Positions 38,446-47,278 of a stretch of DNA of 64,000 nt are shown in pieces. The number at the start of each line of letters is the position of its first letter. Position 1 is the first letter of the stretch. Position numbers and translations under genes: made by a program. Source of the stretch: an uncultured Caulobacteraceae bacterium (GTDB lineage Bacteria > Pseudomonadota > Alphaproteobacteria > Caulobacterales > Aquidulcibacteraceae); NCBI GenBank assembly GCA_902826145.1, contig CADEDT010000003.1:1-64000 (forward strand), read 5' to 3'. The notes under the pieces were generated by a model, which ran no database searches, was not told the origin of the DNA, and saw nothing but the letters and a program-made list of their open reading frames with translations.

Positions 38446-39240
38446 ATGCGACTCGCCGTCCGCCATATCACGCGCTACGCGTACGCTCCGCCCGTCGCTC
38501 GAGCGGCGCTTCGATTGCGCCTTTTTCCGCCACGCTTCAAAACGCAGGCGCTGAACGAATGGCGGGTCAGTGTCAACGGCGAGACGATTGAGCCAATGTT
38601 CACAAACGGCCTCGGGGAAGGTGAGGCCGTTTGGGCATCGGCCGGACCGCAAAGTGCGATTGAGGTGATGGCTGAGGGTGTCGTCGAAGTGGACGATAGT
38701 GCGGGCGTCGTACGTGGCCTCAGCGACGTCACCCGTCCGGCCATGTTTTTGCGGGAGACGCATCTGACAAAGCCCGACGAGGCGATCCGTGCGTTGGCGC
38801 AATCCGTTGCCAACGACGAAGCACTCGCCATGCTGCATGCGCTGTCTAACGCTGTGCGTGATGCCGTCGAGTACACATCTGCCGTGACCAAACACGACAC
38901 GAGGGCGTGCGAGGCGCTCGCGCAGGGTGCGGGCGTTTGTCAAGATCACGCGCATGTCTTCATTGCTGCGGCGCGTTCGATCGGCGTACCCGCGCGCTAT
39001 GTCGTCGGGTATATCGCGCCGCGTTTTGAAGGGTTGCACGAAACCCATGCTTGGGCTGAAGCCTACGTGACTGATCTTGGATGGGTGGGCTTCGACCCCG
39101 CCAATCGTCAATCGCCAACCGACGCCTACATTCGCCTGTGCGCTGGTTTAGATGCCTCCGATGCCGCGCCCGTTCGGGGCGCCGTCAGCATGTCCGGTGA
39201 CGAGGCGCTCAATGTGCATGTGGAGGTCGCGCAGCAATGA
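38446..39240 (+). CDS. Transglutaminase-like cysteine peptidase family protein, 264 aa
   Basis: An N-terminal beta domain (MRLAVRHITRYAYAPPVARA) typical of bacterial transglutaminase N-terminal regions precedes the transglutaminase core. The core has catalytic Cys in LAQGAGVCQDHAHVF, His in ETHAWAEAYV and Asp in GFDPANRQ. It overlaps the Anbu start by four bases (ATGA), so translation is coupled. In this operon type it may cleave or transfer peptide bonds formed by the ATP-grasp ligase. Confidence 0.93.
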   Translation: MRLAVRHITRYAYAPPVARAALRLRLFPPRFKTQALNEWRVSVNGETIEPMFTNGLGEGEAVWASAGPQSAIEVMAEGVVEVDDSAGVVRGLSDVTRPAMFLRETHLTKPDEAIRALAQSVANDEALAMLHALSNAVRDAVEYTSAVTKHDTRACEALAQGAGVCQDHAHVFIAAARSIGVPARYVVGYIAPRFEGLHETHAWAEAYVTDLGWVGFDPANRQSPTDAYIRLCAGLDASDAAPVRGAVSMSGDEALNVHVEVAQQ

Positions 39241-39977
39241 CCTATTGCTTGGCCGTGAAGGTGAGTGAGGGCGTGGTGCTGCTGTCCGATACGCGCACCA
39301 ACGCGGGTCTCGACGACATATCCCGCTTTCGCAAGATGTTCTTGTGGGAACAACGCGGAGAACGCGCGCTGGTGTTGCTCACTGCCGGCAACTTGGGGAT
39401 CACGCAGGGAGTGATCACGCAACTTGAGAAGGCAATCGATGCAAGCGCGCGCGGCGAGGATGAAGAGTCCATCCTGACTTGCGCCACGCTCTATCGCGCC
39501 GCCGAGCTAGTTGGCGAGGCGATGCAGGCGGTACAAGCGCGTGATCGCGCGCGGATTGAAGCTTCAGGCGCCAAATCCGAGGCCTCCATAATTGTTGCGG
39601 GTCAGCGTCAAGGTGGAGAGCTGAGACTGTTTCTCGTCTATTCCGCCGGAAACTTTATTGAGGCGACGGAAGACACGCCATACTTTCAGATCGGGGAGCA
39701 TAAATACGGCAAACCCATATTGGATCGCGTTATCGCGCCGGAGACGCCGTTAGCGGATGCGCTCAAGGCCGCGTTGATTTCAATGGATTCCACGATGCGC
39801 TCGAACCTGAGCGTTGGCATGCCCCTGGATCTTGCCGTGATACGCGCGGAGCAATTCGGCTCAGTGCAATGTCGTCGTTTCGAGAGCGATGACCAGGTGT
39901 TCCGAGGAATAAGCGAAGCCTGGTCGCGCGAACTGCGTGAAGCGTTTCACGCCCTGCCTGAAGTGCCTTTGACGTAG
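39237..39977 (+). CDS. Anbu, proteasome-type peptidase (ancestral beta subunit), 246 aa
   Basis: The protein starts MTYCLAVKVSEGVVLLSDTR. Removal of Met would expose the N-terminal Thr nucleophile of the Ntn-hydrolase fold, as in Anbu and HslV. The SDTRTNAGLDDISRFRKMF segment is characteristic of Anbu. It is the last gene of the ATP-grasp/alpha-E/transglutaminase/Anbu operon. Its physiological substrate is unknown in the family. Confidence 0.93.
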   Translation: MTYCLAVKVSEGVVLLSDTRTNAGLDDISRFRKMFLWEQRGERALVLLTAGNLGITQGVITQLEKAIDASARGEDEESILTCATLYRAAELVGEAMQAVQARDRARIEASGAKSEASIIVAGQRQGGELRLFLVYSAGNFIEATEDTPYFQIGEHKYGKPILDRVIAPETPLADALKAALISMDSTMRSNLSVGMPLDLAVIRAEQFGSVQCRRFESDDQVFRGISEAWSRELREAFHALPEVPLT

Positions 39978-40029
39978 ACGGACTTTGTAGGCGGGACGCA
40001 GCCCCTCAGAGATCGAGGCTTCGCTATCA

Positions 40030-40875
40030 CTAGTGCAACACGAGGCGAAATCCGGCGCCTGCGTCGGGTGCCGACTCCGAAAGGCCGGCGAGCACATAGG
40101 CGCCGAGGCGGACCTTCGAACTGAGATCGAACGCCGAATAAAACGTGACCTGCGAGCGCTCGGGCGCATCGGCGATGCGCGCCTGCGACCAGTCAGCACT
40201 TGCGCCGATAAGGACACCGCCGCGAATGCGTCCTTCAGCGCCGGCGCTAACAAACACGCCATCGTCGCCGCTTTCGGTCGCGTTGCTGTAGCCCACTGCG
40301 CCGTAAATGGTGGCGGCTTCTCCAATCGGATAGGATCCACCGGCAGCCAACGACAGCACCATTTCTCCGGCGCCGAGCGAGCGCTCTTCGTCGCCAGTTG
40401 GCAAACGCGCGGCGGCCAGCACGGTTACGCGTGCGCCATCATCGGCGATGTAGGACGTGACGCTGAATTCGAGGGTCGCGTCCCCGAAACCTTGCTCGCT
40501 GATCTCGGGCGCCAAGATGCCTGTGCCACTTGGACCCGTTGGTCCGAGGAGAGGGTTGGTAACCGAGCTCAGTGGCCCACCACCGCCAATGGCGCCTGTT
40601 GATCCAGGCACTACGCCTGGCGCGCCTTCGACGCTCACATACGGCAGCGTGACGCCGACACGCCAACGTGCTGAACCGTAAGAAGCGGAGAGCGGGACGG
40701 AAATGATGTCCGTGTCTTGGCCGGAGCCGTAGTCGCCCTGTGAATAGTCGGCGCCCACAGAGAACGTCCAGTTCCGTTCTTCGGCCGTGGCGACGCCCGC
40801 GCTCGCAGCTGCGGCGCACAATGTGAGCATGAACGCAGCGCGATGCGCCGCCAGTCTCCGAGCAAAAATTGGCAT
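40030..40875 (-). CDS. Secreted, probably outer-membrane beta-barrel protein, 281 aa
   Basis: ATG 40875 gives a clean signal peptide (FMLTLCAAAASAGVATA); the longer start at 40923 adds an unlikely 16 residues. The mature part consists of alternating amphipathic beta strands (WTFSVGADYSQGDYG, WRVGVTLPYVSVEG, GEMVLSLAAGGSYPIG), ending in the aromatic-poor but strand-like AGAGFRLVLH. This is consistent with a small outer-membrane barrel of the putative transporter or meta-pathway type. It is downstream of the low-complexity protein and S8 peptidase on the same strand. Confidence 0.7.
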   Translation of the reverse strand: MPIFARRLAAHRAAFMLTLCAAAASAGVATAEERNWTFSVGADYSQGDYGSGQDTDIISVPLSASYGSARWRVGVTLPYVSVEGAPGVVPGSTGAIGGGGPLSSVTNPLLGPTGPSGTGILAPEISEQGFGDATLEFSVTSYIADDGARVTVLAAARLPTGDEERSLGAGEMVLSLAAGGSYPIGEAATIYGAVGYSNATESGDDGVFVSAGAEGRIRGGVLIGASADWSQARIADAPERSQVTFYSAFDLSSKVRLGAYVLAGLSESAPDAGAGFRLVLH

Positions 40876-40980
40876 GATCGTCCCCGCGATGTTGGTGGCT
40901 TGAATGTGTCGATTGAGTCCCACCGAGGCAGTAGGCGGCGGCGCGGGTGGGGGATCGCGCCGCCGCTTGAAGCCCGTGCC

Positions 40981-41610
40981 TTAGTTCGAGTTGCGGCGGC
41001 GGGCGGAGGCGCGGGCCGAGCTGTTGCCGTTTGCACTGGCGGAAGCGCCTTCTTCGTCGGCGCTCGCCGCACCATCGGCGGTCGCGGCGGCGTCGGCAGA
41101 CACCTCAGGTGCTGCATTGCGAACGCGGCTCACAGCGCCATTTGCGGTGCTGCGCGCGTTGGCGGTGGCGTTGCGCGCAGCTGTCGTCGTTTGGTTCACA
41201 GTCCCGCCGGGATCGATGCCGACACTGCCTTCGGCGTTGCCGGTGGCGGAGCCTGCAGCTGAAAGCGGACCTGCATTCAACGCACCATCGACTGCGCCTG
41301 AACCCGCTACGTCAACTTGGCGAGCCTGGGTGGCTTGTTCTTCCGCTTGGCGCGCTGTGCGACGCGCTTCGCGCTCAGCGCGGCGAACTTCGCGTTGCGC
41401 CCGCTCGGTCGTTTGATCGACGACGCCCGTGTCCACGCCGATATTTCCAGCGCCGCCGGCGTTGCCCGTGATCGAGCCCGTCGTGTTGCCGATCTGACTG
41501 CCGAGGCCGCCGGTCAGCGAACCGCCACCACCGATGAGCTGTGCCGACGCGGGCGACGCGCACAACATCACTGTAAGCGCCGTCGTCGCGATAAGAAGCT
41601 TGCTATTCAT
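40981..41610 (-). CDS. Secreted low-complexity Ala/Gly/Asn/Ser-rich protein, 209 aa
   Basis: ATG 41610 starts a clear signal peptide (KLLIATTALTVMLCASPASA). The mature chain is low complexity: Gly-rich stretches (QLIGGGGSLTGGLGSQIG), an Arg/Glu-rich helical middle (ERAQREVRRAEREARRTARQ) and a long Ala/Ser/Asn-rich tail ending ARASARRRNSN. This looks like a surface or cell-wall-associated linker protein rather than an enzyme. It sits between the S8 peptidase and the barrel-like protein; these three may be one export or surface unit. Confidence 0.7.
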   Translation of the reverse strand: MNSKLLIATTALTVMLCASPASAQLIGGGGSLTGGLGSQIGNTTGSITGNAGGAGNIGVDTGVVDQTTERAQREVRRAEREARRTARQAEEQATQARQVDVAGSGAVDGALNAGPLSAAGSATGNAEGSVGIDPGGTVNQTTTAARNATANARSTANGAVSRVRNAAPEVSADAAATADGAASADEEGASASANGNSSARASARRRNSN

Positions 41611-41691
41611 GAAGTGTCCTCCTGTTGGCCTGCTCAATCGCTGGCTTCGAGGAGGGAACGAATGGTTGCGCCAGTTTCTTCCAAAAAGCTT

Positions 41692-42849
41692 TCAGTGGGT
41701 CTCGACGAGGCCGTAACCATAAACTTCGTCGCGCCCGCGTACGCCCAGATCGCGAGCGTGGTTGGCGAGTTCCGTGACCGTGTTCAGCGCCGGAGATTCA
41801 GCAATCAGCGTGGCGAGGCGTGCTGCAATGATCGGCGAGGCGTACGACGTTCCGCGCGCGCGCCCATATATGCCCAACGCGGCGAAGTCGACCTGATCTC
41901 CTCGTCCGGCCTCGATCAGCACGCGCTGACGCGTATCGACGCCAGTGACGCCAACAACACCAGGATAGGACGCGGGAAAGAGCGGTGCTGCTGCCGGCCC
42001 ATCGTTTCCTACCGCAGCGACGATGATCGTCCCGCGAGAAGTGAGATCGGCGATGACGCCTTCCACGACACGATTGCGCGGGCCGACAAGGCTTATGTTG
42101 ATGACACGCACACCTTGCGTAGAGAGCCAAGCTAGCGCACGCGCCAATGCCGAAGAGGCGCCGCCGGTTGGCGCGCCTCCGTAGATATCGGCAACGTAGA
42201 TGCGCGCGCCCGGCGCTGCGCTACTGAGTAAACCTGCGATCGTGGTTCCGTGCGCTGCCGCGACAGGCGCCGCGCTGACGAAACTTCGCTGCGCTGTCGT
42301 CGGCACGTTCGGCGCAACGCCGCTGTCTATTAGTCCGATGCGGGGCCCTATATTTGACGCCGCCGCTTGCGCGGACGTCGACAGAGCGACGACGCCGGAT
42401 TCTATGTGCAAATGGTCGAAATCGTAGGTCCCATTCGGATCGGCTTCGCGCAGCCGGCGTAGCGCGCGCCTTGTCGACTGACCCGCTGGTGCGCGGATAG
42501 TGACGAGCACTCCGGCCTCGCCAAGATCGTCCATGCTCACCACCTGAAACCCGGCGGCGCGGACGCTCGCGATGGCCGAGTCGCTCATGCCAACGGCGAT
42601 GATCTGGCTGCGAACGACCGGCTGGCCCGCAGGGTCAGCCTCGAGATCCCGCCGGTGCCTGCGCAAGAGATCGCGGACTCGCAGCTGGCGTACATCTGTG
42701 AGAGCGGTGGAATTGTTCACTACGCTCCCAACATCAGGTGTCTGGGCGCCGACGCTCGGGATTTGCGGGAGTTCGACACCCGGCAATTGCGCCTGCGCCG
42801 GGGCCGCGAGCGCGGTTGCGAGGAACAAGAGGGCGGCAAGGCGCTTCAT
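41692..42849 (-). CDS. S8 family serine peptidase (subtilisin-like), 385 aa
   Basis: A signal peptide (LAALLFLATALAAPAQAQ) is followed by a propeptide of about 150 residues. The catalytic core has Asp in RIGLIDSGVAPN, His in AAHGTTIAGLL and Ser in GTSYASPIIAARL, the D-H-S subtilase order. It is an exported protease, with no autotransporter barrel in the same polypeptide. It is divergent from the ECF sigma/anti-sigma pair, and the 96-bp shared upstream region makes co-regulation likely. Confidence 0.92.
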   Translation of the reverse strand: MKRLAALLFLATALAAPAQAQLPGVELPQIPSVGAQTPDVGSVVNNSTALTDVRQLRVRDLLRRHRRDLEADPAGQPVVRSQIIAVGMSDSAIASVRAAGFQVVSMDDLGEAGVLVTIRAPAGQSTRRALRRLREADPNGTYDFDHLHIESGVVALSTSAQAAASNIGPRIGLIDSGVAPNVPTTAQRSFVSAAPVAAAHGTTIAGLLSSAAPGARIYVADIYGGAPTGGASSALARALAWLSTQGVRVINISLVGPRNRVVEGVIADLTSRGTIIVAAVGNDGPAAAPLFPASYPGVVGVTGVDTRQRVLIEAGRGDQVDFAALGIYGRARGTSYASPIIAARLATLIAESPALNTVTELANHARDLGVRGRDEVYGYGLVETH

Positions 42850-42945
42850 GGCTACCTAACGTTTGACGCGATCGGTTTCATCCCTGCTTATCATTTTGGT
42901 GATCATGGAAGAAACCATCGCTTCCAGCCGTTGGACCACCAAGAG

Positions 42946-43440
42946 ATGACGAGCGCCGCCCAACAGACCCGCTCAGACATCGTCGCGATGCTGCCGCGCC
43001 TGCGTCGCTTCGCGCGCGCGCTGACGGGCCAAGTGGCGGACGCCGACGACATCGTACAGATCGCCGTGGAGCGCGCTTTGATGCGTATCGATCAATTTCA
43101 GACCGGGACGAGATTGGATTCATGGCTATTCTCGATCGTTCGCAATGCGTGGATCGATGAGGCGCGCTCTCGCACCCGGCGCGGAAAGGTGTTTGCGCCT
43201 GCAGAACTCGGCGAGCAGATCGGCAATGACGGAGTTGCCGAAGCACACTCGAAGCTGGAAGCAGACGACGTTTGGATGGCAATGCGCAAGCTACCCGAGG
43301 AGCAGCGCGAGGCGGTGGCGTTGGTGTGCGTCGAGGGGCTTGCGTACCGTGAGGCCGCCGAGGCGCTTGGCGTTCCGATCGGGACGCTGACAAGCCGGTT
43401 GGCGCGCGGCCGCGAGGCGTTGCAAGTGATGTTGGGATAG
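42946..43440 (+). CDS. ECF-type RNA polymerase sigma factor, 164 aa
   Basis: ATG 42946, behind AAGAG, is preferred. The frame is open much further upstream to 42655, but that part overlaps the divergent peptidase gene and has no sigma-like sequence. Region 2 is seen in LRRFARALTGQVADADDIVQ and DSWLFSIVRNAWIDEARSR. Region 4 is seen in PEEQREAVALVCVEGLAYRE and AAEALGVPIGTLTSRLARGR. It is typical of small alphaproteobacterial ECF factors. The anti-sigma gene follows after four bases. Confidence 0.92.
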   Translation: MTSAAQQTRSDIVAMLPRLRRFARALTGQVADADDIVQIAVERALMRIDQFQTGTRLDSWLFSIVRNAWIDEARSRTRRGKVFAPAELGEQIGNDGVAEAHSKLEADDVWMAMRKLPEEQREAVALVCVEGLAYREAAEALGVPIGTLTSRLARGREALQVMLG

Positions 43441-43444
43441 ACCG

Positions 43445-44134
43445 ATGAGCGTCAGCGACGAAACTTTGATGGCGTTTGCCGATGGCGAGCTGGCGAGCGA
43501 CGAGCGCGCCGCAGTTGAGGCAGCTCTGGCCGGCGACGTAGCTTTGCGCGAGAGGCTGGAAGCGCATCAGCGCTTGCGTGCGCGGCTTTCTTCCGCGTTT
43601 GACGGCGCACTCAATGAGAGTGTTCCAGAGCGATTGACGGAAGCGGCACGCCCGCCGGTCGGGGAAGTGGTGACCCTGGCAGATCTCCGCGCGCGGAGAT
43701 GGTCGGTGCGGGAATGGGGTGCCATGGCTGCGAGCATCGCGGCCGGGCTTGTCATCGGCATCGGCATCATGAATGCGCAAGCGCCAATGATTGCGTCCTC
43801 GAATGGAGAACTGACGGCGCGGGGCGCGCTGGCCGAAGCTCTCGATACCCAACTCGCGTCCGATGCACCGGATGTCGTCCGCATCGGACTGAGCTTTGCT
43901 TCGCAAGATGGCGGATATTGCCGCACATTCAGCATCACACGCAGCGACACGTCCGGCCTCGCGTGCCGTGAAGGCAACGGTTGGGCGATCGCCATGACCG
44001 CTCAAGGAGGAGGCGGCGAAGTCCGCATGGCCGGTGCACCGGAAGCAATCCTTGGTGCCGTCGATGCGATAATAGTGGGTGAGCCACTCGACCAGCGCGG
44101 AGAAGAGCAGGCACGTGCGCGGGGCTGGCGCTAG
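43445..44134 (+). CDS. Anti-sigma factor, single-pass membrane, 229 aa
   Basis: The N-terminal helical anti-sigma region (MAFADGELASDERAAVEAAL) is followed by one transmembrane helix at about residues 96-114 (AMAASIAAGLVIGIGIM) and a periplasmic C-terminal domain with two cysteines (GGYCRTF, GLACREG). No HxxxCxxC zinc motif is visible. Immediate linkage to the ECF sigma gene supports the call. The periplasmic part presumably senses an envelope signal. Confidence 0.88.
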   Translation: MSVSDETLMAFADGELASDERAAVEAALAGDVALRERLEAHQRLRARLSSAFDGALNESVPERLTEAARPPVGEVVTLADLRARRWSVREWGAMAASIAAGLVIGIGIMNAQAPMIASSNGELTARGALAEALDTQLASDAPDVVRIGLSFASQDGGYCRTFSITRSDTSGLACREGNGWAIAMTAQGGGGEVRMAGAPEAILGAVDAIIVGEPLDQRGEEQARARGWR

Positions 44135-44150
44135 TGCTCTTCGCTGCAAC

Positions 44151-44172
44151 GCCAGCAAGATGACGTGCTGGC
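44151..44172. terminator. Possible bidirectional terminator hairpin
   Basis: GCCAGCA (44151-44157) pairs with TGCTGGC (44166-44172) around an 8-nt loop, between the convergent stops of the anti-sigma gene and panD. A short AT-rich AATTTGT follows on the plus strand. The U-tract is weak. Confidence 0.35.
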
Positions 44173-44192
44173 AATTTGTGTGCTGGTTCGCT

Positions 44193-44558
44193 TCACACCG
44201 TCATTCCGGCCGCGGGCAGTAACTTGCGCACTACCCGGTTGCTCGCGTCGACGAGAACCATGTGGGGCGTTAGCGGCTGATCGGTCAGTTCGAAGCCCAT
44301 GATTATGACCTCCTCGCCCTGCGCAATAAGGTGAGCGGCGGCTCCATTCATCGCAATCACACCAGAACGACGCTCACCAACAATCACGTACGTTTCCAGC
44401 CGGGCGCCAGAGGTGTTGGACACCACGAGCACTTTCTCGCCGCCCCAGAGCCCAACCGCGTCGATCAGGTCCTCGTCAATTGTGATTGAGCCGATGTAAG
44501 CCAAATTGGCTTCTGTCACACGTGCGTTGTGAATCTTGGAGCGAAGGAGCCACCGCAT
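44193..44558 (-). CDS. panD: Aspartate 1-decarboxylase PanD, 121 aa
   Basis: PanD makes beta-alanine from aspartate for pantothenate. The proenzyme cleavage site YIGSITID (Gly-Ser) matches the canonical YEGS site that generates the pyruvoyl group. The catalytic and fold segments SKIHNARVTEANL, TYVIVGERRSG and AMNGAAAHLIAQGEEVIIM align with the family. ATG 44558 is chosen over GTG 44567 because GGAG lies eight bases upstream of it. It stands alone near the NRPS region; beta-alanine or extra phosphopantetheine supply for the cluster is only a hypothesis. Confidence 0.92.
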   Translation of the reverse strand: MRWLLRSKIHNARVTEANLAYIGSITIDEDLIDAVGLWGGEKVLVVSNTSGARLETYVIVGERRSGVIAMNGAAAHLIAQGEEVIIMGFELTDQPLTPHMVLVDASNRVVRKLLPAAGMTV

Positions 44559-44567
44559 TGCAAGCAC

Positions 44568-44786
44568 TCCGAGATATCTTCACCAAGGATGTTTGATTAG
44601 CTCGACAGCGAGCGCTGCGCCAGACCTAAGGCATGGCCGCCGCAATCTGCGCGACGCCGCTGCTGCATCGAACAGAGGACCCCGCCAATCTTGACGCCTC
44701 TCGATCGCGGGAATAGTCCTGGAGAAGGACGCGGGCGCTGATCGCGTGCATGAGCTAGTCTTGTACCCATCACGGGGTGAGGACGG
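44568..44786. other. Intergenic region, 219 bp, divergent promoters
   Basis: It lies between panD (minus) and the MFS transporter (plus) and must hold both promoters. GGGGTGAGG at 44774-44782 is the probable ribosome-binding region of the transporter. No gene, tRNA or strong repeat is seen. Confidence 0.4.
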
Positions 44787-46016
44787 ATGCCAGAAGCCCA
44801 GCGACGTCGCGCTCTAACGATCACCATTGTTGTGGTCTTTTTCGACATGGCGGGCGCAGGGCTGATCGTGCCTGTCATGCCAGGTCTGCTCAAAGAACTT
44901 ACCGGGCGCGGCACAACCGAGTTGGCGCTGATTTCTGGATCCATGTTGTTTCTTTACGCGGCGATGCAGCTGCTGTTTGCGCCGTTGCTGGGACGACTTA
45001 GCGATGCGTTTGGACGCAGGGTCGTTCTGCTTGGCGCTCTGCTGGGCTTGTCCATCGACTACGCGATCCTGGCGACCGCGCCGAGCTTGGCGCTGTTGTT
45101 TGTGGGGCGTGCAGTCGCCGGCATTTGTGGAGCCAGCATCGCGCCAGCTCGCGCAGTTGCCGCTGATATCACCGCGCCAAACGATCGGGCCAAAACATTC
45201 GGTTTGATCAGCGCGGCCGGCGGCATGGGTCTGGTGGTCGGCCCGGTAATCGGCGGCTTGTTGGCGGAGTTGGGAACGCGCACGCCGTTCTGGATATCGG
45301 GTGTGCTTGTCTTCGCGACGTTCGTTTGGGCGTTTTTTATGCTGCCGGAGACATTGGAGGCTCCACGACGGCGTCCACTTGGCGCACCGCGCGCACGGTC
45401 ATCGCCCACGCAATACAGAGAGAGCAGGGCGTTATTGATCCTCGCCGTTATCTTTCTCATGCAACTGGCCGCGCACTCGCTCTATTCGGTGTGGGCGTTT
45501 TTCATGATCGAAACGCTCAATTGGTCCGCTTTGCTGATCGGCCTTTCAATGTCGATGTACGGCGGGCTATTTGCAATTGTACAGGCCGGTCTGGTCGGCC
45601 GCGCTACGCGGCGATTTGGCGAGCAACGTCTAATAATCTTCAGTTTGCTTGTTGGAGCCATGGTCTACGCCGCACTGTCGATGGCGCAAAGCACGATCGT
45701 CGTCTTCTTGCTCATTGCCGTGGGATCGCTCGCGGCTTTTGCCACGCCAGCATTGCAATCATTGTTGTCGAAGCAGGCCGATGAACGATCTCAAGGGCAG
45801 ATACAAGGCGCGCTGTCGGCGACTTTAGCGGTCACAGCTGTGATTGGACCGCTCGTGATGACGGGCGCCTTCGCGATCTTTAGTGACGACATCGGCGTTT
45901 ACTGGCCTGGGGCTCCGTTTGTGTTGGCGGCTGTGTTCGTGGCCGCGGCGCTGGCCGTCTTCGTTGGATTGGTAGTCGGCGCGCTACGCAGGCAATCGCA
46001 AGGGGGTGCAACTTGA
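44787..46016 (+). CDS. MFS transporter of the TetA/drug:H+ antiporter type, 409 aa
   Basis: Twelve hydrophobic segments are visible across a typical MFS length. The A-motif between TM2 and TM3 reads GRLSDAFGRRVVLL, and the antiporter-type motif C region reads AAGGMGLVVGPVIGGLL. It resembles TetA/Bcr-class exporters. It lies just left of the natural-product genes and could export the product, but drug export in general is equally possible. A 95-bp gap separates it from the next reductase gene. Confidence 0.9.
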   Translation: MPEAQRRRALTITIVVVFFDMAGAGLIVPVMPGLLKELTGRGTTELALISGSMLFLYAAMQLLFAPLLGRLSDAFGRRVVLLGALLGLSIDYAILATAPSLALLFVGRAVAGICGASIAPARAVAADITAPNDRAKTFGLISAAGGMGLVVGPVIGGLLAELGTRTPFWISGVLVFATFVWAFFMLPETLEAPRRRPLGAPRARSSPTQYRESRALLILAVIFLMQLAAHSLYSVWAFFMIETLNWSALLIGLSMSMYGGLFAIVQAGLVGRATRRFGEQRLIIFSLLVGAMVYAALSMAQSTIVVFLLIAVGSLAAFATPALQSLLSKQADERSQGQIQGALSATLAVTAVIGPLVMTGAFAIFSDDIGVYWPGAPFVLAAVFVAAALAVFVGLVVGALRRQSQGGAT

Positions 46017-46111
46017 GGCTTTAATTTTCTTGCGCTTGTGTTGGGTGCGGCGTAGCTTCGTTTGGTCGGCGACAGCGCAGCAAAATCATCAACGCAACGG
46101 AGTGGCGCGCA

Positions 46112-47182
46112 ATGCAGACGGGCCTTCGCGGAAAGCGTGTGCTTCTCACCGGTGGTTCTGGATTGATTGGCGGGGCAATGTTGCCTCGGCTGCTCAATTC
46201 CGATCTGGAAGTGCTATATTCGCTGGGGCGCAGCAAACACGGGGCAAACGCGAGAGAGCGCTTGCGCGCGCGCGCCGGCGATGTCGTGGACGAATTTGGA
46301 TCTCGTCTGCGAATTATAGAAGGCGACCTGCAAGAACCCGGTTGGAATTTGTCACCGGCGGACAGACGAAAGATTGTAGAAGAGACAGATATCGTCGTTC
46401 ATTGCGGAGCCTCGACTTACTTTCAGCGGGAGGTTGAGTGCCGACGCACGAACGAAGAGGCAGTGCAGACGCTGATTGAGATGTGCGTCGAAAGTCCAAC
46501 AAAGAAGAAGCTTTGTTATCTGGGAAGCGCCGCGTGCGGCGGGTTGCAAAGAGATCGCGTGGTGCAGGAGGACGACTATCCCCGCCCCGACGACAATCAC
46601 TTCGTGTACTACACACGTTCAAAGTCGAATGCCGAAACCATGTTGCGAGCGTCACGTGATCACTATGATCTCGTGATCGTGAGGCCAAGCTACGTCTTTC
46701 CTGAGCGTACGGCGCCGACAAAGTTTATGAATGACAGCCTATGGCCGCTCGTCTCGATGCTGGAGGTGGAAGCAATTCCAGTCCGGAGCGAGGCGCGAGT
46801 TGATTTTGTCCTCGTCGATGCCGTTTGCGATTACATCATGCGCCTCATTTCCGGGCCGCATTCGCACGAGACCTATCATGTAAGCACCGGAGAGATCGCT
46901 TCGTATATGTGGCGGAACATTCTGATTCGCACCGCCGAAGCGACCGGACGAAGCAAGCTTCCGGACTTTCTCACCTCAGATGAATACGCAGCACGGAAAC
47001 GTTCGTTGAGTGAGGAACATCGGCTCCGGGTCGGCCGTTTGGGTGTATACATTCCGTTTATGAACCAGAACATAGTATTCGATAATAGACGTGTGATTCA
47101 GGATTGCGGTCCGTCAGATTCGCTGTTCGACTTCCTGGACGACTACCTGATGGACGTGATGCATCAAGTGGCGCCACGGTAG
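46112..47182 (+). CDS. Stand-alone NAD(P)-dependent thioester/fatty-acyl reductase-like SDR, 356 aa
   Basis: The Rossmann motif GGSGLIGG is at the N-terminus (KRVLLTGGSGLIGG), and the catalytic Tyr-Lys pair is in YYTRSKSNAET. The arrangement and the conserved HCGASTYFQREVE segment match the NAD_binding_4 (male-sterility/thioester reductase) group. The same fold forms the R domain of the nearby NRPS. It may reduce an acyl or aldehyde intermediate. Local G+C is low for the window (22 of 60 at 47041-47100), which suggests transfer. Confidence 0.85.
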   Translation: MQTGLRGKRVLLTGGSGLIGGAMLPRLLNSDLEVLYSLGRSKHGANARERLRARAGDVVDEFGSRLRIIEGDLQEPGWNLSPADRRKIVEETDIVVHCGASTYFQREVECRRTNEEAVQTLIEMCVESPTKKKLCYLGSAACGGLQRDRVVQEDDYPRPDDNHFVYYTRSKSNAETMLRASRDHYDLVIVRPSYVFPERTAPTKFMNDSLWPLVSMLEVEAIPVRSEARVDFVLVDAVCDYIMRLISGPHSHETYHVSTGEIASYMWRNILIRTAEATGRSKLPDFLTSDEYAARKRSLSEEHRLRVGRLGVYIPFMNQNIVFDNRRVIQDCGPSDSLFDFLDDYLMDVMHQVAPR

Positions 47183-47241
47183 CCGTCCTGGACGCTGGAG
47201 TTCTCGATAGATTTCGAATGCAAATTCGACGGTCGAAAGGA

Positions 47242-47267
47242 CTTCAGCGAAACAGGCTTCGCTGAAG
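47242..47267 (+). promoter_or_regulatory. Perfect 10-bp hairpin between reductase and kinase genes
   Basis: CTTCAGCGAA pairs exactly with TTCGCTGAAG around the loop ACAGGC. It lies 60 bp after the reductase stop and 12 bp before the TTG start of the next gene. No U-tract follows, so it looks more like a structured leader or processing site than an intrinsic terminator. Confidence 0.5.
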
Positions 47268-47278
47268 CCCTGCTGGCG

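Noticed and set aside
42878..44158. 426-codon minus-strand frame
   Set aside because: It is antisense to both the ECF sigma and anti-sigma genes, has low-complexity Arg-rich sequence, and shows no domain; the plus-strand genes have clear sigma motifs.
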